Under the pieces are notes generated by a model, which did not search any database, had not been told where the DNA came from, and was given only the letters and a program-made list of their open reading frames with translations. Below, in pieces: positions 6,372 through 14,295 of a stretch of DNA of 43,555 nucleotides; the stretch's first letter is position 1; every line of letters begins with the position of its first letter. Both the position numbers and the translations under genes were made by a program. The stretch is from CAZCFB01 sp964511535 (GTDB lineage Bacteria; Myxococcota_A; Polyangia; GCA-2747355; CAZCFB01), in assembly GCA_964511535.1 (NCBI GenBank), contig CAZEFW010000072.1, positions 1 to 43,555 of the forward strand, in the 5' to 3' direction.

Positions 6372-8240
6372 TCAGTCCTTTGGCACCGCCGAGCCCGGCA
6401 GGAGCACCGGGCCACAGTCCAGCGTGCGAATCCAGTAGGTGTCCTCCGCGACGGGATCCGTCACCGCGCGCCCGGGCAGGTTGCCCAGGCATATCTCCAG
6501 GGCCAGCTCCGGGAAGTTGTACCCGGCCGCGCTGTAGAAGTGCATGGTGGTGCCGAAGCGACCGGAGTTGATCTCCGTTACCCGGGGCACGCCCTGCCGG
6601 TCGGCCTTGAGGTCAACGAAGAAGATCCCGTGGGGGGGCCCCGGGTTCACCGCTCGCACGGCCACCTCGCCTGCCGCGGCCACCTCTGGCCGGCGCACGG
6701 TGCGGGCCACGGCCGGCGCGCCGGTGACGCCGGAGGGGGACACATGCGGGATGACGTACTCCAGCCGCTGGCGGGTCTGGCTGGCCCACAGCTTGCCCTC
6801 GTGCCAGACGCACAGCCAGGTCAGGTTGTCGCCCGGTAGAAATTCGCTGGCCATCATCAGGCCGTAGCCGCCATGGTGCTCCACCCAGGCCTGCGCCACG
6901 CCGGGCTCCTTGCACGGCAGGCTGGCCACGCCGATACCCCGGCCCGGCACGCCCGCGCCGCGGAACCAGATGGGCGGCTCACCCAGCTCCGAAAACGCGC
7001 GCTGCACGTCCTCGGGACGGTCGATGCGGATCGACTTCGGCACCGGCACACCCCCGTCGCGGAACAGCTCATAGGAGCGCCACTTGTCCTGGCCGTTGTC
7101 GATGACCTCGGTGGGCGGCAGGAAGAGCTTCGCCTGGACCTCATCGCGGATGCCTGCCAGTGCCCGCACCTCCACCGGGTGGGTCGGCATCACCGCGGCG
7201 GCGTTCTCCTTTTTGATGAGCGCGTTGAGCGCGTCGAGGTAGCCGTCGGCCGTGGCCTTGGGCAGCGAGTAGATGGCGTCGGTGATGGCCAGCGGCTTGT
7301 GCAGCGGGTTGGCGTCGGTGCCCACCAGGCGCAGGGGGCGCTTGCACAGGCGCAATGAGCGGGTGAGGTTGACCCCGATGGGCCCGCCGGCGCCGGTGAC
7401 GATGACCGTCGTGGGGTTATCGCCCACCGTGGGCGGGGCGCTGCGGGTGGGCGCGGGGACGGGGCGGTCGGCGGCCGCCGGGCTCTGCGATGCTGGCCCC
7501 AGCAACCTCAGGGCGTTGCCCCCCAGCAGGTCGGCCTTCCAGGCGTCGGGCACGGGCAGAGCGCGGTACTGGGCGATGTACATGGCCGGCAGAGCCAGGG
7601 GGTAGTCGCTGCCCAGCATGTAGCGATGGTGCCCGGCCGCATTCATGGCGCGCACCAGGGCCCAGTGCTCGCGCAGGCCCGATGTGTCGAAGGCCACGTT
7701 CTCCAGCTTGCGCTCCACCACCGCCTCGGCCGCGCCCATGCACAGCGGGGGCGTGTCGCCGCCGGCGTGCGACAGGATGAACTGCACCTGCGGGAAGCGG
7801 GCCGCCATGTCCAGAGCCAGGCCGTAGCCGGCGGCCTCTTGCCAGCGGCCGGTGTGCACCATGACCCGCAGGCCGCGCTCGCGCGCCAGCTCCAGCGCCG
7901 GATCCCATCGGGGATCCCCCAGGGGGATCTGCTCGATGGAGGGGTGAATCTTCAAACCCCTAACAGTTTCGGGGTATGCATCAACTAACGGGGTTAGTTT
8001 TTCGTCCCCCGGCCGGACCCAGAGGAAGATCCAGTGCTTCAGCGGACAGGACAGCGAGGCCTGCAGCAGGGCGCCGTTGTCGGCCTCGTCGGAGGCCGTG
8101 AGCGCCACTCCCGATACGCCGCAGCTGGTCAGCTCCTTGACCGCGGTCTCGATGTCGCAGCTGACGCCGGGGAATCCCGGGTGGCGCCAGGCGCCGAGGT
8201 GCACGTGAGCGTCGATGATGGTTTCAGTCACGGCACTCAC
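6372..8240 (-). CDS. fusion of amidohydrolase (TIM-barrel) and ATP-grasp ligase
   Basis: About 622 residues in two enzymes. Residues 1-265 are a metal-dependent hydrolase of the amidohydrolase-2 (TIM-barrel) type, with IIDAHVHLG (His12, His14), RGLKIHP, VMVHTGR, ILSHAGG and MLGSDYP in the family order. After a Pro/Ala-rich linker (about 265-285), the second half begins with a Rossmann-like VIVTGAGGPIG. It continues as an ATP-grasp domain of the carbamoyl-phosphate-synthase/carboxylate-amine-ligase type, ending in VDLKADRQG and TEINSGRFGTT. Hydrolysis and ATP-driven ligation on one chain suggest remodelling of an amide or carboxylate substrate, which is unknown. The start is uncertain: GTG 8240 follows AGGG by a few bases and lies just ahead of the barrel; GTG 8231 or an upstream TTG are alternatives. 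A rare-codon palindrome lies at 7983-7999. Confidence 0.85.
   Translation of the reverse strand: MSAVTETIIDAHVHLGAWRHPGFPGVSCDIETAVKELTSCGVSGVALTASDEADNGALLQASLSCPLKHWIFLWVRPGDEKLTPLVDAYPETVRGLKIHPSIEQIPLGDPRWDPALELARERGLRVMVHTGRWQEAAGYGLALDMAARFPQVQFILSHAGGDTPPLCMGAAEAVVERKLENVAFDTSGLREHWALVRAMNAAGHHRYMLGSDYPLALPAMYIAQYRALPVPDAWKADLLGGNALRLLGPASQSPAAADRPVPAPTRSAPPTVGDNPTTVIVTGAGGPIGVNLTRSLRLCKRPLRLVGTDANPLHKPLAITDAIYSLPKATADGYLDALNALIKKENAAAVMPTHPVEVRALAGIRDEVQAKLFLPPTEVIDNGQDKWRSYELFRDGGVPVPKSIRIDRPEDVQRAFSELGEPPIWFRGAGVPGRGIGVASLPCKEPGVAQAWVEHHGGYGLMMASEFLPGDNLTWLCVWHEGKLWASQTRQRLEYVIPHVSPSGVTGAPAVARTVRRPEVAAAGEVAVRAVNPGPPHGIFFVDLKADRQGVPRVTEINSGRFGTTMHFYSAAGYNFPELALEICLGNLPGRAVTDPVAEDTYWIRTLDCGPVLLPGSAVPKD
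7983..7999. repeat. 17-bp palindrome inside the amidohydrolase gene
   Basis: Arms of 7 bp (AACTAAC, GTTAGTT) with a 3-base loop, an exact inverted copy of 387-403. It is read in frame as K-L-T-P-L-V and uses CTA and TTA leucine codons, which are rare in this GC-rich segment. The neighbouring codons (GTT, GCA, ACT, AGG, TTG) are similarly atypical. Confidence 0.6.
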
Positions 8241-8328
8241 TTTGACCCTGTTGCGCTGGCAAGACAAGAATTGCCCGGTCAAGACAGGAAAGGTTCGGAG
8301 CGTATCAACGTCTAAACAGGGCCAGAAA

Positions 8329-8357
8329 TTGACCCATGCGATCCCGCCCCCTATTTT
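8329..8357 (+). promoter_or_regulatory. sigma70-type promoter of the L,D-transpeptidase gene
   Basis: TTGACC (8329-8334), a 17-base spacer and TATTTT (8352-8357) give a good housekeeping promoter match. The implied transcript starts near 8364, leaving a leader of about 38 bases with GGAGG just before ATG 8402. Confidence 0.5.
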
Positions 8358-8401
8358 TAAAGGGACGGGGGAAAAAACTCGAGACTCGCGCCGGAGGAAC
8401 G

Positions 8402-10462
8402 ATGCGTTTTTTTATTTCGATGACTGTCCTGCTGTTGCTCGCCGGCCTGGGCTGCCGGGCCACCGGTACGCCGGTGGAGACCGGAGCCCGAGCCTCGGGC
8501 GATGAGCCAGGAGCGCCGGCGGCTGATGGAGCCGGAAAACCTGAAGAAAAACAAGCAGCTGTCCCCCCGGAGCAGATCCCGGAGGACCGACGGGTGTGGG
8601 CGTACATCAAGGGCCAGCGCCGGTTGATGGACGTCAACGACGCCCGCTCGTACGGCCTGACCATCGTGGACCTGTCCGACGACTGGGTTCCGTACATCTT
8701 CTGGCACCAGACCCCGGGCAAGGACGACCACTCGCTCAACACCCACCAGGAGACCTACGTCAACCTGGCCAACGACCGCATCGACGTCGACGGCGTCAAG
8801 CTCAAAAAGAGCCAGCGCAACTACCTCGAGGTGTTCGGCATCCCGCCGTCCATCTCGGTGATCCGCAAGCGCTTCGTCGAGGACGAGCAGAAGCAGTGCT
8901 TCAAGGAGCTCGATTACGAGACCTTCAAAGAGTTTCACGGCTCGGTGCGGGTGGTGGACCCTGCCGGCAGCAAGCGGGTGGACCGGGTGTTCTACGGCGC
9001 GCGCGGCGCGTACAACAAGGCCCTGCGCAAGGCCGGCGTCAAGACCCTCGAGGAGCTGCTGGAGCTCAAGAAGTACCAGTCCGTGGCCAAGCGCTACCAG
9101 AAAGCCAAGTGGCGGCGCGATGCCATCCGCGCCATGCAAAAGCGCATGGCGTGCGAGAACATGTTCGACCGCAAGAACCCGCGCATCAAGCCGGGGGTGG
9201 TGGACTGGGCGGTGCGCCAGGCCCTGCGCCGCTTCGAGCGCAAGCACAACGTCTACGGCTGGGGCATGATGTTCAAGAACACCGCCAAGGCCCTGGGCCG
9301 CAGCGCGCGTGAGAACAACTACGAGTCCCTCAAGCGGGTGCTCACCGAGCGCGTGGTCAGCGCCACCGGCGTCCTGGAAGACGGCACCATCAAGAAGGCG
9401 ACCTACACCGACGCTGCTGGCAACAAGGTCCCGGTGCGCAACATGATCCAGGAGATGAGCGACGCCATCATCGCCGAGCTCGGCCTCACCGACGCGGACA
9501 AGGCCCACGCCTTCGTCACCGGGCAGAAGGACTTTTCACGCTTCTGGGTCGCGGTGCCGCTGCCCAAGCTGCCCGACTACTACTCGGACCAGATGGACCT
9601 GGAGATGGTCATCGACCGTGGGGATGTCTGGTACGACTTCCCCAACAAGTTCAACCCGCGGGGCCGGATCATCCGCCAGGGCCGCAGCCGCTATCCGCAC
9701 CAGAAGCTGTACGTCAAGTGGCAAGACCAGCGCATCCCGCTGGTGCGCTGGCGCACCACCATCGGCGGCTGGCAGCCCGAGATGCGCCACGGCGAGGAGT
9801 ACTACAAGTACAAGATCTCCGACGTGGGCCGGCGGGTCTGGCGCCACATCGTGGCGGGCCCAGCCTGGGTGCCGCCGCACAACACGCCGCCGGACGACAT
9901 GGTCAAGCGGCGGGTGGTGCGCAGCCGCTCCGAGCGCATCGTGGGGCACCACACCTTCGGCCCCGGCTACGCGTCGGCCTACGGCCTGGTGGCCGCGTTC
10001 CACGTCACCGAGAACGGCCACGACAACCAGGTTCGCACCCACGGCACGGTCAACTACATGAGCATCAACAGCTCGCAGGGCTTCTCCCACGGCTGCCACC
10101 GGCTGTACAACTACCGCGCGGTGCGCCTGTTCTCCTTCGTGCTGCGCCACCGGGAGTTCACCCGCAAGGGCCAGAGCAAGCTGAAGTACCAGCACCGGTT
10201 CGAGTTTCAGGGCGAGGAGTTCCAGCTCGACCTGCGCACCCGGGGCTACTACTACGAGATGACCCCGCCGGTGCCGGTCAACGTGCTCGAGGGCAACGTG
10301 CGCGGCTCCCTGCAGCAGCCCGTGGAGAAGTACGTCAAGAAGCCGACCAAGATGTACCAGAGCGACCTGCCCACCCTGAAGCGCAAGACCCCGGCCGGCG
10401 CCCCGCGGTTGAAGAAGAAGAAGAAGAAGGGCGGCATGATGAACCAGGAGCAGATCCTGTAG
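8402..10462 (+). CDS. L,D-transpeptidase (YkuD) lipoprotein with large N-terminal region
   Basis: A protein of 686 residues. The N-terminus is a hydrophobic signal ending in LLLAGLGC, a plausible but imperfect lipobox, followed by a Gly/Ala/Pro-rich linker. The C-terminal part contains the YkuD signature: RTHGTVNYMSI, then FSHGCHRLYN with catalytic Cys565. Such enzymes make 3-3 crosslinks in peptidoglycan or attach proteins to it, in the periplasm. At roughly 690 residues it is about twice the usual family length. The extra N-terminal 400 residues include a helix-rich basic region, and near 275-300 a segment resembling a peptidoglycan-binding repeat (low certainty). The protein ends in a run of Lys followed by Gly and Met. 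ATG 8402 is supported by GGAGG, 9 bases upstream. It is divergent from the amidohydrolase fusion and monocistronic. Confidence 0.88.
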   Translation: MRFFISMTVLLLLAGLGCRATGTPVETGARASGDEPGAPAADGAGKPEEKQAAVPPEQIPEDRRVWAYIKGQRRLMDVNDARSYGLTIVDLSDDWVPYIFWHQTPGKDDHSLNTHQETYVNLANDRIDVDGVKLKKSQRNYLEVFGIPPSISVIRKRFVEDEQKQCFKELDYETFKEFHGSVRVVDPAGSKRVDRVFYGARGAYNKALRKAGVKTLEELLELKKYQSVAKRYQKAKWRRDAIRAMQKRMACENMFDRKNPRIKPGVVDWAVRQALRRFERKHNVYGWGMMFKNTAKALGRSARENNYESLKRVLTERVVSATGVLEDGTIKKATYTDAAGNKVPVRNMIQEMSDAIIAELGLTDADKAHAFVTGQKDFSRFWVAVPLPKLPDYYSDQMDLEMVIDRGDVWYDFPNKFNPRGRIIRQGRSRYPHQKLYVKWQDQRIPLVRWRTTIGGWQPEMRHGEEYYKYKISDVGRRVWRHIVAGPAWVPPHNTPPDDMVKRRVVRSRSERIVGHHTFGPGYASAYGLVAAFHVTENGHDNQVRTHGTVNYMSINSSQGFSHGCHRLYNYRAVRLFSFVLRHREFTRKGQSKLKYQHRFEFQGEEFQLDLRTRGYYYEMTPPVPVNVLEGNVRGSLQQPVEKYVKKPTKMYQSDLPTLKRKTPAGAPRLKKKKKKGGMMNQEQIL

Positions 10463-10469
10463 AGGCAGC

Positions 10470-10882
10470 CTCTCTGGCCGCTCCGGTTTCGCTTCGCTCG
10501 ACCGGTCGCGGCCTGTGGTGGTGTTGTGGGGGGCTCGGGACCTTTGTGCTGTGCTTCCGGTTGGTGGCCGTTTCAACGCTGTGCACGGGGGCTGATATGG
10601 GGGTGTGGTTGGGGCGCTGGGCGTGTTGCCGTTCCGCCGCGCCTGGTCGCACCCTTGCCCGGGCCTGTTGGGCTTGTGTGCAGGCGCCCGCGAAGCGGAG
10701 CGGCTGTGCACAAACCAACAGCGAGCGGGCACAGCGGAACGAACCACCACTGACGCGCCCCGAGCCACAATCAAGACCCCAAACAAATAAAGAAAATCAC
10801 CGCCCGGGTTTGTGGGCATGTGGGCGGGCGCGAAGCGGCCGTCCAAGCGCCCAAAGGGCGCGTCATGTCCACAGCCCCTCCG
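10470..10882. repeat. dispersed noncoding repeat downstream of the HNH gene (copy 1)
   Basis: This 420-bp stretch between two convergent genes carries no gene I can support. Its left part (about 10480-10640) is clearly related to 43338-43500 at the end of the window. Both start with a block around CGCTTCGCTC and CGGTCGCGGC, continue through G/T-rich sequence, share a CCGTTTC segment, then GGGGCTGAT and a G/T-rich tract. Near the HNH stop, GCGCCC-AAA-GGGCGC (about 10847-10861) is a perfect 6-bp hairpin. The region may be the 3' part of a mobile HNH unit, or a shared terminator-like repeat. Confidence 0.5.
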
Positions 10883-12199
10883 TCAGGTCGAAGGCCTCAA
10901 CTCCAGCAGCCAATCCACCGCGGTATCGTAATCCACCGGCACCATCCCGTCCCATGTCGGCTGGCCCGTCTCACCGTGAATCGAAAGCTCCAGCTCCTTG
11001 TTCTGCTGTATCAGCCCCTCCACGGGCCGGGGTGGCAACACCACAGGCGGCGGCTGGTCCTCGAGTTGCAGCCCTTCGGGATTGTGGAAGCTGAGTTCGC
11101 CTTCTTTGGTCTTCTTCAGGCTGTAACCCCCCTCATGCACAGCCCTGTGGTGCGTGCTGCAGAGCAGGACCAGGTTATCCAGGTCCGTGGGACCGCCATC
11201 AGCCCAGTGTTTGACATGGTGCATGTGTATGAAGCGCCTGTTTTCGCACCCCGGAAACTGGCAGACGCCCTCGTCCCGTACCTTCACCGCCCGCTCCAGC
11301 GGTGCGCTCGCTCGACGGCCCTGACCCTTCAGCTGAAAGGTGCTGTTAGAATTTTCCACCGGCATCTGGAGGACCGGGTTGTCGCAGCACAGCCGCTTTG
11401 CCGTATCGGGCGAGATTCCGATGCCGCCCTGCACTTCGCACCGGCCCTCCTGGTTCGAGTCTTCCAGCACGGCTTGGTCCACGTGCACCATCACCTGGTA
11501 GTTCTTCGGCCGAGCCTTGCCCGCCTGGTCGGCCAGCCCGCTGTCCAGGGCCGCGCCGGCCACTTCGCCCAGGGCGTCGCACAGACGCTGGTTCGGCTCG
11601 GCGTCGGTGTCCTCGCACTGCTCCTCGGACGCCACTTGCAGCGCCTTGACCAGAAGCGCGCCCACCTCGGGCGGCAGGCGCCCCTTGAGCACCAGCATAT
11701 TATCCCCGTCGAGGTGGTAGCTCAGGTACCGCTCGTCGTGCTGGCGCTGGGCGTGCTCCTGCTCTGCCGGAGCAGCCTTGCGGTAGGAACGGATGATGCG
11801 TTCGAGCTGGGACGTGGAGCCGTCCAGGGCGTATTCCAGCAGGGTGGCCTCGTTTTCCGGTGTGACGATGCGGGTTATGGCCCGCGCCTTGGAATAGGAG
11901 ATTCGCGCCTGTGAGAACGCCTCCAGCACCAGGGGGCAGTCCACCAGCTTGCGGGCCACGCGCACCTTCTCCCGGGCCGTGTCCAGGCGGTCTCCGGTGC
12001 GGTGCGAGAGCCAGTGGGCGCACGATACGAAGCCCAGGTCGGCCCAGCCCGCGCGCCGGTCCATCTCCGCGATGAGCAGCAGCAGCCGGCAGGTGGCGGC
12101 CTGGATATGGGCGGACAGGATGGCGATCTCGTCCGCCAGTTTGTCGGTCGAGTCGTGGGACAGATCAGGCGCATTCTCGAGTGGCTTTTCGAGGGTCAT
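10883..12199 (-). CDS. DUF222-HNH endonuclease family protein
   Basis: A protein of 438 residues in the DUF222 plus HNH arrangement (also called 13E12-repeat type). The N-terminal 250 residues are helical DUF222. The HNH zinc-finger nuclease lies at about 310-360, with CQFPGC, HMHHVKHWADGG, TDLDNLVLLCSTHHRAVHEGG and its His/Asn/His set intact. Such genes are common in actinobacteria and some myxobacteria, often in several copies with little known function; mobility or homing has been suggested. Composition is somewhat less GC-rich than the neighbours. It has its own promoter (12235-12263). It is convergent with the transpeptidase gene and is followed by a noncoding block that recurs at the end of the window. 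Confidence 0.9.
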   Translation of the reverse strand: MTLEKPLENAPDLSHDSTDKLADEIAILSAHIQAATCRLLLLIAEMDRRAGWADLGFVSCAHWLSHRTGDRLDTAREKVRVARKLVDCPLVLEAFSQARISYSKARAITRIVTPENEATLLEYALDGSTSQLERIIRSYRKAAPAEQEHAQRQHDERYLSYHLDGDNMLVLKGRLPPEVGALLVKALQVASEEQCEDTDAEPNQRLCDALGEVAGAALDSGLADQAGKARPKNYQVMVHVDQAVLEDSNQEGRCEVQGGIGISPDTAKRLCCDNPVLQMPVENSNSTFQLKGQGRRASAPLERAVKVRDEGVCQFPGCENRRFIHMHHVKHWADGGPTDLDNLVLLCSTHHRAVHEGGYSLKKTKEGELSFHNPEGLQLEDQPPPVVLPPRPVEGLIQQNKELELSIHGETGQPTWDGMVPVDYDTAVDWLLELRPST

Positions 12200-12234
12200 A
12201 GACGGGCCTTTTTGTGATTTATTTCGGAATGTTA

Positions 12235-12263
12235 AGTATAGCTAATGGGCAGAAAAAAATCAA
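12235..12263 (-). promoter_or_regulatory. sigma70-type promoter of the HNH gene
   Basis: On the minus strand, TTGATT (12263-12258), a 17-base spacer and TATACT (12240-12235) lie about 36 bases before the ATG. The surrounding sequence is strikingly AT-rich for this window. Confidence 0.55.
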
Positions 12264-12360
12264 CCGCTAACGGGCTGAAACCTGGCAAAAAAGGGAACGA
12301 AATTCGTGCGATTCAGGCGCCGAGGCTGGGCCCCTGCTTTTTGCCGGGCCGCCCCGCCTT

Positions 12361-12490
12361 ACTTGCCCTCGTACCCACATACCCTATATGCAGCCGCGCT
12401 CGCCCCTCTTACTTGCGCCGCCGCTCTCATACCCTATGTGCAGCCGCGCTCGCCTTCTGTTACTTGCGCCCCCACCCTCATACCTATATT
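12361..12490 (+). repeat. about 50-bp tandem repeat, 2.6 copies, before the S55-like gene
   Basis: Units begin at 12361, 12411 and 12462 with ACTTGC. The first two are about 50 and 51 bp; the third is cut short. Each full unit carries a CATACCCTAT block, then CAGCCGCGCTCGCC. Each unit offers a weak TTACTT-like and TACCCT-like pair, so the array may multiply a promoter or an operator. The rest of 12200-12360 shows nothing else that I can name. Confidence 0.65.
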
Positions 12491-12498
12491 TTTGCGAC

Positions 12499-14292
12499 GT
12501 GAAATCTAGACTGCTTATCGCCATTGTCGCGGGGCTGCTGGCGCCCGTGGCCGCCGTGGCCGCGCCGCCGGCGCCGGCCACCATCCCCGTCAGCGAGATC
12601 AAGCCGGGCATGACCGGCTACGGGCTGACCGTCTTTCGCGGGTTCAAGGTCGAGCGGTTCAACGTCAAGGTCATCGACGTGCTGCACAACTTCATGCCCA
12701 AGCAGGATCTGATCCTGGCCCACGTGGACCACCCCGTGCTCAAGCGCACCGGCATCATCGGCGGCATGAGCGGCAGCCCGATCTACTTCAACGGCAAGCT
12801 GGCCGGGGCCCTGGCCTACGGCTGGCGCTTCTCCAAGGACCCGGTGGCCGGCATCACGCCCATCGCGGACATGATCCGGCTGATGGACCGCAAGCCGCGC
12901 AAGAAGTCCGCGGCCGCCGCCCGGGCCGCTCACCGCGCCCGCCGCACCCTGGACCGCATGGCCCTGCGCTCGCTGTCCCGCCGGGACCGCTGGTGGCGCC
13001 CGCCGGGCCTGCTGACCGCGCCGCGTCCGGAGAGCCAGCTCGAGCCCGTGGCCGTGCCCATGAGCGCGGCCGGCTTCTCGCGCCAGGCCATGGACCTGCT
13101 GCGCGACGGCTTTTCGCGCTTCGGCTTCGAGCCGGTGCAGGGCGCCGGCACGGGCAAGGCCGAGGGGCCGCGCGGCTTCGAGCCGGGCGGCGCCCTGGGC
13201 GTGCAGCTGGCCAGCGGCGACATCACCCTGGTGAGCACCGGCACGGTGACCATGGTGCAGGGCGACCGGGTGCTCGGCTTTGGTCACCGCATGCTCAACG
13301 CCGGCGAGATCTACCTGCCCACCACCACCGCCAAGATCGCCCACTGCCTGGCCAGCCTGTCCCGCTCGTTCAAGATCAGCCGCCCGGCGCGCGCCATCGG
13401 TTCGCTGACCCAGGACCGCCAGGCCGGCATCCTCGCCGACACCACCGGCACCGCGCCCACCGTCCCCATGACCCTGCGCCTGACCACCCTGGGCGGCGAG
13501 GACTCGCTGTACAAGCTGCGCCTGGCCAACCACCGGCTGCTGACGCCCAACCTGGTGCGCAGCGTGGTGGCCAGCGCCATCGGCGAGGCCCTGGCCGACG
13601 TGGACCACGCCACGTTTACGATCAACACCCGGCTGGAGCTGAAGGGACGCAAGCCGTTCGTGCTCACCGAGCACCACTACTCCAAGGGAGGCATCCGCCT
13701 GCCGGTGGCCCTGCGCAGCCGCGGGCTCAAGGCCGTGGGCCGGGTGCTGGACAACCCCTTCGAGCCGGTGAAGCTCCAGCGCATCGACGTGCAGGTCAAG
13801 ACCCGCTTCGCCCGCGAGCTGGTGCAGATCAGCGGGCTGTCGGTGGCCAACAACCGGGTGGAGCCCGGCGCGCGCATCAACGTCAAGGTCGACTACCGCC
13901 CCCACGGCGGCAAGGAGTTCTCGCGCACCTACCCCCTGACCGTCCCGGCCGATCTGGACGGGTCGGTGATCAAGCTGCAGGCCGCCGCGGGCAACACCGT
14001 CCGGCGGATCCAGGCCACGCCCGAGGACCTGACCGGCTACCTCGAGTCCCTGCGCGGCGACTTCGGCGCCCGCACCCTGGTGCTGAGCCTGTCGGTGCCG
14101 GGCAAGGGGCTCAAGGTGCGCGGCCAGGTGATCCGCTCGCTGCCCGACTCGGTGCTCGACAGCCTGAACACGGGCACCGGGGCGCGCGCCGGCGCGACCT
14201 TCAAGCAGGTCCAGCACAACACCTACAAGTCGGACCGCGTCCTGTCCGGCAAACAAACTCTGCGCCTGCGGGTGCACAGGGAGAATCCTTAG
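12499..14292 (+). CDS. SpoIVB/S55-like exported serine protease family protein
   Basis: A protein of 597 residues with a signal peptide (KSRLLIAIVAGLLAPVAAVAA). It opens with IPVSEIKPGMTGYGLTVFRG and has GIIGGMSGSPIYFNGKLAGAL, as in the deltaproteobacterial proteins usually annotated as SpoIVB peptidase S55 domain proteins. Ser91 in GMSGSP is the expected nucleophile, and GFGHRMLNAGE further on may supply a His. A long C-terminal part (about 350-597) is beta-rich and unassigned. It probably acts in the periplasm or outside the cell. GTG 12499 is chosen because the signal peptide starts there; no strong ribosome site is seen, and an earlier ATG would read through the tandem repeat. It is the first gene of a tight three-gene operon (4-bp gap to the next). 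Confidence 0.75.
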   Translation: MKSRLLIAIVAGLLAPVAAVAAPPAPATIPVSEIKPGMTGYGLTVFRGFKVERFNVKVIDVLHNFMPKQDLILAHVDHPVLKRTGIIGGMSGSPIYFNGKLAGALAYGWRFSKDPVAGITPIADMIRLMDRKPRKKSAAAARAAHRARRTLDRMALRSLSRRDRWWRPPGLLTAPRPESQLEPVAVPMSAAGFSRQAMDLLRDGFSRFGFEPVQGAGTGKAEGPRGFEPGGALGVQLASGDITLVSTGTVTMVQGDRVLGFGHRMLNAGEIYLPTTTAKIAHCLASLSRSFKISRPARAIGSLTQDRQAGILADTTGTAPTVPMTLRLTTLGGEDSLYKLRLANHRLLTPNLVRSVVASAIGEALADVDHATFTINTRLELKGRKPFVLTEHHYSKGGIRLPVALRSRGLKAVGRVLDNPFEPVKLQRIDVQVKTRFARELVQISGLSVANNRVEPGARINVKVDYRPHGGKEFSRTYPLTVPADLDGSVIKLQAAAGNTVRRIQATPEDLTGYLESLRGDFGARTLVLSLSVPGKGLKVRGQVIRSLPDSVLDSLNTGTGARAGATFKQVQHNTYKSDRVLSGKQTLRLRVHRENP

Positions 14293-14295
14293 AAC

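Noticed and set aside
10400..10430. programmed frameshift at the AAG run near the end of the transpeptidase gene
   Set aside because: AAG repeats encode a Lys run in the normal frame; no slippery heptamer or useful alternative frame follows.
10883..12199. OMEGA/IscB-type RNA-guided nuclease
   Set aside because: HNH is present, but there is no RuvC domain or PLMP domain. The DUF222 arrangement is a different family.
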